NCBI RefSeq assembly: GCF_023715895.1
Contig: NZ_JAMBOO010000035.1
Location: 1 to 41,128, forward strand
Length of the DNA: 41,128 nt
Source of the DNA: Domibacillus indicus
GTDB taxonomy: Bacteria; Bacillota; Bacilli; Bacillales; Domibacillaceae
Direction of reading: 5' to 3'
Shown: piece after piece, positions 1 to 7,669 of the stretch
Layout: every line of letters starts with the position of its first letter
How positions within the stretch are numbered: the first letter of the stretch is position 1
The notes under the pieces: model-generated
Databases searched by the model: none
What the model was told of the DNA's origin: nothing
The model's input: the letters and a program-made list of their open reading frames with translations, nothing else
Program-made: the position numbers and the translations under genes

Positions 1-206
1 ACATAAATACATCGAATTCTATAACACCTCAAGGTGTCAAAAGAAACTACATAACCTTTCCCCTGTTGAATATCGTGTGAAGGCTATGTAGCTCTTTATG
101 AGTGTCTACTTGACGGGGGGCAGATCAATCATTTTTGTTGCATTCTATTCTGATCAACAGTAGGCCGATACTGTTGAGAAAGAGATTTTCTCAAAAAAAG
201 ACTGCA
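1..206. other. Intergenic stretch with two small inverted repeats
   Basis: No gene is recognised here. Two short inverted repeats are visible: ACACCT/AGGTGT at about 24-37, and a perfect 9-bp stem TCAACAGTA/TACTGTTGA with a 6-base loop at 154-177. The second is followed by an A/T-rich run and could be a transcription terminator or an operator. Reading frames across it look like noise. Confidence 0.3.
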
Positions 207-392
207 TCATATGTAGCCTTTAGAATCACTTCTTCTCTTTTTTATCTCCCGGTAAGTGACTATCAAGTATCCAAGAGTATAAGCGCCCCATCCGCCAATA
301 TAGTCAACCTTGTCAGCCTCAAAAAAGAAAAGCATTGCCACCGAATAAACAAGTGTAACTATCAAATAATTTCTTAATATTATCTTAAACAC
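207..392 (-). CDS. Small two-helix membrane protein, unknown function
   Basis: A 61-residue protein. The start is GTG at 392, preceded by a good ribosome binding site (AGGAGAT, about 8 bases upstream), which argues that the frame is real. Residues about 4-24 are strongly hydrophobic and a second hydrophobic stretch lies at about 33-47. The C-terminal end is very basic (IKKRRSDSKG), consistent with a cytoplasmic tail under the positive-inside rule. I do not recognise the family. It stands alone on the minus strand, 165 bases past the integrase stop codon and in the same direction. It is probably an ordinary small Bacillus membrane protein, but no function can be assigned. Confidence 0.55.
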   Translation of the reverse strand: MFKIILRNYLIVTLVYSVAMLFFFEADKVDYIGGWGAYTLGYLIVTYREIKKRRSDSKGYI

Positions 393-557
393 GATATCAA
401 TCTCCTGGATAAAAATTCAAATTACTGTTAGACCCTCAAAGGAATACAATAATCTTTTACAGTTTAACTCTATATTCCTTTATTAACCGTCAGTTGGAAG
501 CTTCGCTAAGTTACATTTTTTACCGAGAAACCTCATTTATTTTCCGAGTTTCTTCTA

Positions 558-1685
558 TTATATATACCTTCCCAGCGCATCATCTTTCCATTGGTGAACG
601 ACATGCTGCTCCCTTTCCATGATCTTCTGCAAATAGATCATCGTGGTCTCAATTTTCTCATGGCCAAGTGCACGCATGATGGCATACACATCACTGTTAT
701 TCATGTAGCTGATAATCGCAAAGCTATGTCTAAACTCATGTGGTGTGATTCTCTTCTTTCTTGCCTGAATCGATAAGATCGGCACCTTCTCGATTTCATC
801 TCCCAGCATCGTCGCAAAGTATGATGGTCGGAACGCTTTCCACCGACTGTTTGGAAAAAGCGGTTCATCATTATTGCTTGGGAAATCTGCCGACAGAAGG
901 CGGGTTTTCCGGTACAACATAATACTGTCCATCACCTTGTCTCGAAGCGGAATATCCCGCTGCTTGTTCCCCTTCCCGATTACATGCAGATAAAATCCGC
1001 CAAGGATCGGATCAAACCGGACATCCGATACTTTTAAGCGGCACAGCTCATCATTCCGCATACCGGTTCCTACCAGCACATGAATCAAAGTAAACATAAT
1101 GGGATTACGGTCCCGATAATAGTCCAGCAGCTGAATGACTTCGCCTGGTCCCAGGTCGCGGTTCGGCCGGTCATCCTTCCGGACGGTTGCCGGGCGCAGT
1201 CCTTGGTGAATCGGCTGCTTGAGATAGCGATTCTCGTGCAAAAAACGAAAGAAACTCTTAAGGATGGTCGTTTTACGCGCGAGAGTCGCTGCCGAATACG
1301 ATCCTTTCTTTTTTACATGAGGGCTCTCTTCCGCAAGCCAAGTCTGGTAACGCCTCAGGTGACGCGGAGACAAACTTTTAAATAAGGATCCTTCTTCAAT
1401 CTGCTCAATATCCAGCCCGATTTCATACGGAAAATGCATCATGTTCTGGATCATTTGAGACAATTCCCTTTCATACTCATTCAGCGTGCGGTCAGAGCGC
1501 TCGGCTTCTTTATTTAGGTTTATACTGCGGTACAGATAGTAATGAAGCACATCCCTGTCGTTAAAATAAAAAAATGGGTCTTTGTTTTCTTTCTCAGCCT
1601 GATCTATCCGTTCAAGCAGCTGCACGGCTGCTTCCGTCCGGTCAGCCGGAAAAAGCGGCTGGCTGTTTGGCATCAGTTCAAACAT
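558..1685 (-). CDS. Tyrosine recombinase / integrase
   Basis: A 375-residue site-specific recombinase of the phage-integrase (XerC/D-like) family, which cuts and rejoins DNA through a covalent phosphotyrosine link. The core-binding domain covers roughly residues 40-160 and the catalytic domain about 175-365. The full catalytic set is visible: R210 (GTGMRNDEL), K238 (VIGKGNKQR), H316 and R319 (TPHEFRH), H342 (LGHEKIETT) and nucleophile Y351, so it should be active. The start ATG at 1685 has a strong AGGAGG 7 bases upstream. It is longer than XerC/XerD (about 300 residues) because of an N-terminal extension. It diverges from the helix-turn-helix gene at 2568, a pairing typical of integrating elements. 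Whether it mobilises the inositol region is unknown, since I found no clear attachment-site pair. Confidence 0.9.
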   Translation of the reverse strand: MFELMPNSQPLFPADRTEAAVQLLERIDQAEKENKDPFFYFNDRDVLHYYLYRSINLNKEAERSDRTLNEYERELSQMIQNMMHFPYEIGLDIEQIEEGSLFKSLSPRHLRRYQTWLAEESPHVKKKGSYSAATLARKTTILKSFFRFLHENRYLKQPIHQGLRPATVRKDDRPNRDLGPGEVIQLLDYYRDRNPIMFTLIHVLVGTGMRNDELCRLKVSDVRFDPILGGFYLHVIGKGNKQRDIPLRDKVMDSIMLYRKTRLLSADFPSNNDEPLFPNSRWKAFRPSYFATMLGDEIEKVPILSIQARKKRITPHEFRHSFAIISYMNNSDVYAIMRALGHEKIETTMIYLQKIMEREQHVVHQWKDDALGRYI

Positions 1686-2567
1686 ATGTCTTCCTCCTAT
1701 CTTTCCGGATCAGCATCCGGATTCTTTTAACCTCCTGTAATCCTTCATTCATTCTTTATGTAATTAATCATTTTCACATTCAATCAAATGAGAATAAAAG
1801 AAAATATATATATGCATTTATTAATGTTTAACTTTATTTTATTTTTATTAGTTATTTTTCTATTTAATTATATCATTATTTATTTAATTAATTTTCAAAC
1901 TAGCCTAATTTAGTGAAAAAAAGTGTCTCTTTGTTTTACTAATTATAAATGATTAAAAATTTATATGATAAGTATTTAATTTATAATAATTAAATTGTAT
2001 GTAATTAATTAAAATGATAAAATAAAATTAATCATTAAAATACAAAAAGAAAAATAGATATTTAATTTTTAAAACGAGAAAAGAAAAACATCAATATACA
2101 CATAGGTAATGAAATAAGAAGGAATAAAGAAAAGAAGCGAATTGAATGACGAAGTGGACTCTTTCTTGAATATTCCAGTATCAGGAATAAAAAAGGATGA
2201 AGCAGCATCGAGTCGTTAAAGTGGTCTTCTCGGATGGCCGCGAGCAGTTTGCGAATTTTTTCTATAGGAAGTGTTGGTGAACCGATTTGGGAAGGAGCAT
2301 CACTTATCGATCAAGGAAGTTTTATTAGAAATGATGAGTGATGTGGATTACCACATGTGATTTGCGGAAACCTGTGTGGAGTTACACATAACTAAAAAAC
2401 AGCCAGGGGGCGACCTGACTGCAAAAATGGTTTGTTTCGTCGTAGGAGTTAGGATGTTTGAGCGAAACAGTAACAGTATGAACCAAAATAAATCCTGCTA
2501 TACCCATAACATACCGAATCGCGTAAGGATACGTACATAGATATTTTTTAAAGGATGGATAAAAACC
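1686..2567. other. AT-rich intergenic region with a decayed coding-like stretch
   Basis: 880 bases without an intact gene. From about 1740 to 2110 the DNA is extremely AT-rich, which could hold the promoters of the divergent integrase and helix-turn-helix genes or a recombination site. From about 2197 to 2340 composition becomes coding-like. A frame beginning ATG at 2197 reads 27 codons (VVKVVFSDGREQFANFF...) and stops at 2280. The sense continues in another frame (VGEPIWEGASLIDQGSF) to about 2342, suggesting a frameshifted remnant of a small gene. I do not recognise it. Confidence 0.35.
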
Positions 2568-3593
2568 ATGCAAATTAACCAAGACAAATACTACTCAACA
2601 AAGGAAGTCGCAGAAATGATTGGCCGCTCTGTTTCTACGGTCCATGCTTATGTACAGGAAGGGAAGCTAAAGGCTGTGGAGGATCCGTGGGGTGGCCATC
2701 ACGGACTGCTTTTTTCTAAAGAAGAAATTGAACGGCTGATCGAAATCATGCCCAAAACGCCGGAAGGTTTAACCTTAAACCAGGCTGCAGAATATCTGCA
2801 GACGAACCGGAACTTTATTGCCGCTTATATTAAAGAAGGTCTTCTTCCCGCCTCTGAAGGACAAATAAGAGGGCGAATAATTCCACTGATTCAAGAAAGC
2901 GATCTTAAAGAATTCAGTGAGCTGCACGAAAAGAAAATCTGGGAAGACCGCCTTTCCCAGCGGCAATACTACAATAAAAAAGCCAAAGAAGCGGCCTACC
3001 AGCGCTTTTCTTCTCCTTCCGTTCCGGAAGCAAGACTTATGCGCAAAGGTTTAGGCGACTGGTACTTCATCGTGCCAGGAACCGAGGATACATTCAGCTA
3101 TATGGAAGGCATCTATACACACAGGCTAACACCTGACTATTCCATTGAAATGGGCAAGCGCAGCACAAAGCCTGGATATGCGGTGCTCAATCTGCCGGCC
3201 GTTTATTCCCTTACTTATCAAACGATGGATCTGCTTTATCAGCAGGTTCCAGTGGCCAATCTATATATGGAACGGTTAAAAGATCGGTGGGTTATTCATA
3301 TGAAAGATGCCCGGTTAAATGGTGTTTCTGTTGAGTTAGCTGACTTTCTTAAACGTTCGACCAAACAAGGGCGTGTGCGGTATGTTCCGGAATATGAGGC
3401 ACTCAGCATTGAATCGGAGGAAGAATTACTGTCGGTTTCCCTGTCCGTAGATATTAAGGACTGGCTTCGAAGAAAAGGAGAACAGACGGGCAAGAGTATG
3501 CAGGATATTGCTGCGGAGATCCTCGAAGAAGTTTATAAACGTGAACAAGGTCAAAGCGGAGATAATGTTAATCACTTTCAAGAATTCAAATAA
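2568..3593 (+). CDS. Double helix-turn-helix DNA-binding protein (excisionase/MerR-like)
   Basis: A 341-residue protein with two N-terminal helix-turn-helix units of the MerR/excisionase (HTH_17) type: about residues 8-37 (STKEVAEMIGRSVSTVHAYV) and 68-97 (TLNQAAEYLQTNRNFIAAYI). A central region of about 150 residues is unrecognised. The C-terminal part (about 290-330) ends in a charged helix (SMQDIAAEILEEVYKREQ). ATG 2568 is preceded by AAAGGATGG. The gene is divergent from the tyrosine recombinase and followed by a strong terminator, so it is a one-gene unit. Its location and its multiple copies suggest a role in element maintenance or excision control. That role is inferred: the DNA-binding domains can be seen, the target cannot. 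Confidence 0.8.
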   Translation: MQINQDKYYSTKEVAEMIGRSVSTVHAYVQEGKLKAVEDPWGGHHGLLFSKEEIERLIEIMPKTPEGLTLNQAAEYLQTNRNFIAAYIKEGLLPASEGQIRGRIIPLIQESDLKEFSELHEKKIWEDRLSQRQYYNKKAKEAAYQRFSSPSVPEARLMRKGLGDWYFIVPGTEDTFSYMEGIYTHRLTPDYSIEMGKRSTKPGYAVLNLPAVYSLTYQTMDLLYQQVPVANLYMERLKDRWVIHMKDARLNGVSVELADFLKRSTKQGRVRYVPEYEALSIESEEELLSVSLSVDIKDWLRRKGEQTGKSMQDIAAEILEEVYKREQGQSGDNVNHFQEFK

Positions 3594-3638
3594 AGTAAAA
3601 GAACTGACTCAGATAAGTCAGTTCTTTTACTTTATTTC
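3592..3638 (+). terminator. Strong intrinsic terminator of the helix-turn-helix gene
   Basis: A perfect 18-bp stem (left arm 3592-3609, right arm 3616-3633) closes on a 6-base loop CAGATA. The left arm overlaps the TAA stop codon. The right arm ends in a T-rich stretch (CTTTTACTTTATTT). The corresponding place after copy 2 no longer forms this stem. Confidence 0.85.
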
Positions 3639-3891
3639 TGTAATTGTTTGGTTCCAATTTTAGTGAGGTGGAGAACCTATTTCAAAAGCTATGTGAAAGA
3701 AGCTGCATAGCAACCACTCTACATTTAACCGAGCTTTCTACAGAAAGGCTACACTTTGTACCTTCATCACTTGTAAATTTTGTAGATATATCTTTTAGTG
3801 TTATATGTATTTGAATTTAACACATAATGTTAAAATTTAATTTACGCTCATTTCAAAATTCCTTCCTATATAAGCGGTTGCACTTCGAATT

Positions 3892-3919
3892 AAAAAAAGA
3901 AGACACTTTAAAAGTGCCT
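3892..3919 (-). terminator. Intrinsic terminator closing the iolX-side operon
   Basis: On the minus strand a short stem (AGGCACT/AGTGTCT, one G-T pair) is followed directly by TCTTTTTTT. It lies just after the truncated Gfo/Idh gene and would end leftward transcription of the iolI-iolX unit. Confidence 0.6.
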
Positions 3920-3922
3920 CCA

Positions 3923-4156
3923 TTATTTATTATCTTGTGGAATATACACGGCATCAACATCTGGATCTTCCAGCAATTCTTCATAGGTGCTGTAAATTAT
4001 AGGAATGCCAAATTTCGCAGCAATGTCATGTACCTTATGATTCGAACTCGCAATAGCCATAACTTCTGCATTGGAGGCGTCTTTTAATGCAGGAAGTAAT
4101 TCATCTTGAGCAATTTTTGCCGTACTCAAGATTCCCCAGCGAACTTTTCCCCTCAT
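3923..4156 (-). pseudogene. Truncated Gfo/Idh/MocA oxidoreductase (N-terminal fragment)
   Basis: About 77 residues of the NAD(P)-binding Rossmann domain of a Gfo/Idh/MocA dehydrogenase: VRWGILSTAKIAQDELLPAL, then EVMAIASSN and YEELLEDPDVDAVYIP. Intact members run on to about 330 residues and carry PLPNHLH after VYIP, followed by the EKP motif. Here the frame ends at QDNK and a terminator follows, so the catalytic domain is missing. The family-like start is ATG 4156; an upstream in-frame ATG at 4195 would add 13 unlikely residues. A cre-like site lies upstream at 4208. It is a decayed relative of the dehydrogenases in this cluster and presumably non-functional. Confidence 0.8.
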
Positions 4157-4207
4157 TTTCCAACTCTCTAACCTTTCAATGGTTTTACAAAGCAATTCCT
4201 AGCTAAA

Positions 4208-4221
4208 AGAAATCGTTTACA
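4208..4221 (-). promoter_or_regulatory. Candidate cre (CcpA) site
   Basis: Read on the minus strand, TGTAAACGATTTCT matches 13 of 14 positions of the cre consensus TGWAANCGNTNWCA. It lies between the iolX stop codon and the truncated oxidoreductase, so if used it would control only the relic. Carbon catabolite repression of inositol genes is established in B. subtilis. Confidence 0.45.
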
Positions 4222-4242
4222 AATAGGCGAGTAAAATAAAAT

Positions 4243-5271
4243 TTAGATATTCACCGGATTCGCTGAATCCAGTGAGACCGTTTTGCCTGTTTTATAAGAT
4301 TCTCTACCACCGGTCGCAATTTCTAAGGCTTTTAAACCATCTCGTGCCGTTACACTGGATTTACTGCCTTCTTCAATGCTCTTGAAGAACTCTTTTAATT
4401 CTAAAAAGTATGCATCCGTAAATCTATCTGGAAAGTCTGGGACAATGTCATGAGTGTATCCTGATGGAGTAAGAATAATCATATTGTGATGACTCAAATT
4501 GTTGCCAATCAATAAGGTTCCTTCTGTTCCGATAACTTCCGCTCGAATGTCGTAGCCATAGTAAGCATTTCTGCTCGCTTCAACATCTCCTGCAGCTCCT
4601 GATTCAAATTCAATATAACTAAGCGCCTGATCTACATCATTGTATTCAGCCACATATGGATACTTAATGACTTTTCCACGCGATAAGATATTTGTTACTT
4701 CTGAATTCATTAGGAAACGGGCAATATCGAAATCATGTATTGATACGTCCACAAAAATACCTCCGCTGTTTTTGATATATTCAGCTGGAGGTGCTACTGG
4801 GTCCCGTGAAATCCCTCTAAAATAAATGGGCTTTCCAATATCACCAGCTTCAATACGACGTTTCGCTTCAGCGTAGGCAGGATCAAAACGTCTCATAAAT
4901 CCAACTTGGCAAAAGATGTTATTTTCTTCTATTATTCCGCATATTTCCCGACCATCTTTCACTTCCAAAGTAAGAGGCTTTTCTACGAAGATGGCTTTTT
5001 TGCTCAATACAGCTTTTTTCAATACTTCAAAGTGAGTACTAGTAGAGGTTGCTATAATAACGGCATCAATACTGCTGTCATTAAAAACGTCTTCCGGATT
5101 ATTTGTATACTTTGGTATCTCTAATTCTTTCGCTACTCTTTCAGCTTTTATAATATCTATATCGCAAACCATTGTTACTTCCGCATTTTGAATTCTTGTC
5201 GAGGCATTTACCGCATGCCAGTATCCAAGACGACCCAAGCCAAGCACGGCACATTTAATTTTTTTTCCCAT
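4243..5271 (-). CDS. iolX: scyllo-Inositol 2-dehydrogenase (NAD), IolX-like
   Basis: A 342-residue Gfo/Idh/MocA dehydrogenase that should oxidise an inositol (most likely scyllo-inositol) to 2-keto-myo-inositol with NAD. The N-terminal Rossmann motif is VLGLGRLGYWHA (about 9-20). The catalytic lysine is K98 in VEKP, and D175 and H179 lie in GGIFVDVSIHDFD, the Asp/His pair of inositol dehydrogenases. The stretches QVGFMRRFDPAYAEAKRRI and RAEVIGTEGTL, and the length, agree with B. subtilis IolX (YisS, 342 residues). It could instead be a myo-inositol-preferring IolG. It lies downstream of iolI (gap 136 bases), probably in one operon behind the operator at 6348. Confidence 0.75.
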   Translation of the reverse strand: MGKKIKCAVLGLGRLGYWHAVNASTRIQNAEVTMVCDIDIIKAERVAKELEIPKYTNNPEDVFNDSSIDAVIIATSTSTHFEVLKKAVLSKKAIFVEKPLTLEVKDGREICGIIEENNIFCQVGFMRRFDPAYAEAKRRIEAGDIGKPIYFRGISRDPVAPPAEYIKNSGGIFVDVSIHDFDIARFLMNSEVTNILSRGKVIKYPYVAEYNDVDQALSYIEFESGAAGDVEASRNAYYGYDIRAEVIGTEGTLLIGNNLSHHNMIILTPSGYTHDIVPDFPDRFTDAYFLELKEFFKSIEEGSKSSVTARDGLKALEIATGGRESYKTGKTVSLDSANPVNI

Positions 5272-5407
5272 ATTTCATCACCATTCCTTATTTTTTTATA
5301 TGTTTACTGCTGACTGAATGAACAATTTGCCTAATGGTTCACTGAAACCACGTCTGTTGGAACTTCAGCGCTGAATCAAATCAAATAATTTTAAAATGAT
5401 AATAAAA

Positions 5408-6241
5408 TTAATTACTCTGCATAATACTATTTAAAAAAGGAGCTGTTTTTTCTTTTACTGTCCTAATAAATGTTTCTACATCCCAAGTATCATATTCTGG
5501 GCGAAATAGTTCTACCGATACTAATCCTTGATAATTCTTCCCATTTAAAATGTCCAGATAATTATGGATTGGAATTGCACCCTCTCCTGGAAAAAGACGA
5601 TCTTCCTTTTCTCTTAAAGATCCAGGGGGATAATAATCCGCGTCATTAATGTGAACCAAGAAGATTTTATTGATGTCAGCATTTCTTAAGTCTTCGATAT
5701 TTGAATTCATTGCATAGAAATGAAAGAAATCCAGTGATATTCCAACATTATCTGCATTTACAGCTTCAACAATTTCATAGCACTGCTTAAAATTATTTAC
5801 ACAAGCACTTGGGTTTCCTATAAATTCATAGGCAAGCCTCATATCAAACTTTTTTGCTCTTGCAGCTATGTCTTTTAATACTTTTACTGATTCGCTTTTA
5901 ATTTCTTCCAATGAATATTGTGTTTCATGAAAAGAGGGCACGATGACAATATCCTGAATGTTTAATTCTCTTCCAACTTCAAATAGGAATTCTAAATCCT
6001 CATCATTTTTCCTTTTTGTTTCTTTATCTGCAAATAATATTTCTTCAACGGCATTTAGAGAAAGAGGTTTTAAGGAAGATCGTGCAAAAAAATCTTTTAA
6101 ATCCTGCATGGAATTTCGAGTAAAATAGTCTTTCAATTTTTCAATCCTTAACTCTATTGCGTCAAAACCATAATACTCGCAGTAACGCAATTCTTCTTCC
6201 AGTTCGGCTTGTATTAATGTAGGATTGTAGCCTAATTTCAT
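5408..6241 (-). CDS. iolI: 2-Keto-myo-inositol isomerase (inosose isomerase)
   Basis: A 277-residue TIM-barrel of the xylose-isomerase-like superfamily, nearly the same length as B. subtilis IolI (278), which interconverts 2-keto-myo-inositol and 1-keto-D-chiro-inositol so that chiro-inositol can enter the main pathway. The four metal ligands of IolI are in place: E139 (LAYEFIGNP), D171 (GISLDFFHFYAM), H197 (FLVHINDA) and E244 (VSVELFRPEY). Other shared stretches are CVNNFKQCYEIVEAVNADNVG and DRLFPGEGAI. ATG 6241 has a GGAGGAAC-type site just upstream. In B. subtilis iolI sits inside the main iol operon; here it is 17 kb away, paired with iolX. Confidence 0.88.
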   Translation of the reverse strand: MKLGYNPTLIQAELEEELRYCEYYGFDAIELRIEKLKDYFTRNSMQDLKDFFARSSLKPLSLNAVEEILFADKETKRKNDEDLEFLFEVGRELNIQDIVIVPSFHETQYSLEEIKSESVKVLKDIAARAKKFDMRLAYEFIGNPSACVNNFKQCYEIVEAVNADNVGISLDFFHFYAMNSNIEDLRNADINKIFLVHINDADYYPPGSLREKEDRLFPGEGAIPIHNYLDILNGKNYQGLVSVELFRPEYDTWDVETFIRTVKEKTAPFLNSIMQSN

Positions 6242-6347
6242 TCAAGTTCCTCCTTCAGTAATTTTCGTAGCCAATATTTTAGAGAAGCAATAAGGTAATT
6301 TTTAAATGAGCAAAAGGCCATTCAAAAATAGCTAAACTCTTTTTGCA

Positions 6348-6363
6348 GATTAATCGATTAATC
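6348..6363. promoter_or_regulatory. Palindromic operator GATTAATCGATTAATC (site 1)
   Basis: A perfect 16-bp palindrome with a central CG, the hallmark of LacI-family operators, about 107 bases before the iolI start. The identical 16-mer is found at 7532-7547 ahead of the binding-protein gene. Two identical sites in adjacent intergenic regions point to one regulator, most simply the LacI protein encoded at 7670-8671. Confidence 0.75.
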
Positions 6364-6433
6364 AATTGTGAAAAGGTGTGCTATAATTATCGTTAATTCA
6401 CTGTTTTATTATATACAGCTACATCTCTTATAC

Positions 6434-7408
6434 TTATTCAGAAATACTCTTTAGAAATTCTAATTGTTTTTGAGCATTATCTTTCGTAACAATCTCGATA
6501 CCACTGTCAATTCGTTCCTCAATTTTTTCTCCATTGATTGCTTTCAGTGCATTTTCAACACCCTGGTATCCCATATTGTAAGGGCTTTGTGCAATGGTCC
6601 CAGCAAGATTTCCGCTTAAAATAGATTCTACGGCTTCCTGCGTTCCATCAGTCCCGATAACTTTTACTTCATTCCCTTTTGCTTCTACTGCACGCAAGAC
6701 TCCGAGCGCCATTTCATCATTGGCCGCAAATACTCCTTTTATGTCGGCATTTTTTTCAAGAAGGTTTTCCATTACAGACATAGCTTTTGCTTTATCACTA
6801 TCGCCTGGCTGTTCTGCTACAATTTCCATCCCCGCTTTTTCAAGTTCTTCTTTTGCTCCTTTAACCCGATCGTCTGTTGCGGGGTTCCCAAGGGCACCAG
6901 CAAGTAAAGCAACTTTGTCTCCTTTTTGCAGCATGGAAGCCAGCAGCTTTCCTCCTTCTTGCCCAGCGGTAAAGTTTTCAGTTCCTATAAAAGTTGTTTT
7001 TCCTTTTATATCAGCATCCGTATCCACTAATAATACCGGCATATTGGACTGGGATGCCCGCTCTAATACTGGTACAACGGTATCCGGATGTGAGGGCGCT
7101 ACCACAATAGCTCCTGGGGACTGGCTTACTTGATCCTCCAGTAGATTTACCTGCTCCATAGTCTGAGACTCTGATGCTGGCCCCACAACTGTAACGTTCA
7201 CTCCGAGTTCTTGGCCGGCGTCTTTCGCTCCTGCTTCAACGTATTTCCAGTACGGGCTAGAAAGTGTCTTCAAAACAACTGAAATCTTTTCCGATTCCTT
7301 GCTGTTTCCATCACTGCTTGCTGCTTGATCTTCTCCACTACAGCCTGCAACAAATGTCACGCATGATAGTACAGTTGCCATACCCAATAATTTGAATTTC
7401 TTGTTCAT
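6434..7408 (-). CDS. Sugar (ribose/inositol-type) ABC importer binding lipoprotein
   Basis: A 324-residue solute-binding protein of the RbsB/Peripla_BP_4 type. Residues 1-23 are a lipoprotein signal peptide ending in VAGC, so the mature protein would be anchored by Cys23 on the outside of the membrane. Family stretches include ISVVLKTLSSPYWKYVEAGAKDAG, GAIVVAPSHPDTV, FIGTENFTAGQEGG and GVFAANDEMALG. GGGGGAA precedes ATG 7408. No permease or ATPase adjoins it, so it probably shares the importer at 13.5-16.1 kb, whose own binding protein (16251) is clearly related. Its place upstream of iolI and iolX, with the same operator, suggests an inositol isomer or derivative as ligand; that is inference. 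Confidence 0.8.
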   Translation of the reverse strand: MNKKFKLLGMATVLSCVTFVAGCSGEDQAASSDGNSKESEKISVVLKTLSSPYWKYVEAGAKDAGQELGVNVTVVGPASESQTMEQVNLLEDQVSQSPGAIVVAPSHPDTVVPVLERASQSNMPVLLVDTDADIKGKTTFIGTENFTAGQEGGKLLASMLQKGDKVALLAGALGNPATDDRVKGAKEELEKAGMEIVAEQPGDSDKAKAMSVMENLLEKNADIKGVFAANDEMALGVLRAVEAKGNEVKVIGTDGTQEAVESILSGNLAGTIAQSPYNMGYQGVENALKAINGEKIEERIDSGIEIVTKDNAQKQLEFLKSISE

Positions 7409-7528
7409 TCGTCATTCCCCCATATTTTATTAAAAAATATACTCAGAAAGAATTGCATTTTTTTCAAATAAAAGGTACAGCTTTTTTTATTAAGTGTGAA
7501 AAGACTTCTCTGCTCCTTTCTTAGTTTT

Positions 7529-7550
7529 TTTGATTAATCGATTAATCAAA
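7529..7550. promoter_or_regulatory. Palindromic operator GATTAATCGATTAATC (site 2)
   Basis: A 22-bp perfect palindrome whose 16-bp core (7532-7547) is identical to the site at 6348. It lies about 120 bases before the binding-protein start and about 120 bases past the end of the LacI gene at 7670. A central CG and perfect symmetry are typical of LacI-family operators. Confidence 0.8.
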
Positions 7551-7603
7551 GATTAAACTTTTACCAAGTTGAAGTCTCCGTATACAGCAGAAGTCAACCG
7601 GTA

Positions 7604-7617
7604 AGTAAGCGTTTTCT
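7604..7617 (+). promoter_or_regulatory. Candidate cre (CcpA) site
   Basis: AGTAAGCGTTTTCT matches 12 of 14 positions of TGWAANCGNTNWCA. It lies upstream of the operator at 7529 and of the binding-protein gene, so catabolite repression could be layered on specific repression. Confidence 0.45.
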
Positions 7618-7669
7618 TTTTTAAAGTGTAAACTAGTTTTCGTAAAATGACAATACTTTTTTTGAAAAT

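Larger units (their letters stand above)
2534..3840 (+). repeat. Long duplicated unit, copy 1 (with intact helix-turn-helix gene)
   Basis: This segment is repeated in the same orientation at about 34066-35385. Similarity begins about 34 bases before the gene (GATATT..TTAAA..GGAT), covers the whole coding region, and continues some 250 bases past the stop to the shared motif TATGTATTTGAATTTAAC. A third, much shorter fragment of the same unit lies at about 9966-10053. The two long copies bracket essentially all inositol genes of the window. Confidence 0.8.

Noticed and set aside
2382-2582. 66-codon minus-strand frame upstream of the helix-turn-helix gene
   Set aside because: Overlaps the leader and start of the helix-turn-helix gene, has no ribosome binding site and no family resemblance.
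558-3593. Intact prophage or ICE
   Set aside because: Only an integrase and a DNA-binding protein are present; no structural, replication, relaxase or secretion genes, and no paired attachment sites could be identified.
6370-6400. Extended -10-like TGCTATAAT on the plus strand near 6378-6386
   Set aside because: No gene follows on the plus strand and no matching -35 was found at the right distance; probably chance in AT-rich DNA.
6594-7133. 179-codon plus-strand open frame
   Set aside because: Antisense to the binding-protein gene with Ser/Pro/Ala-rich shadow composition.
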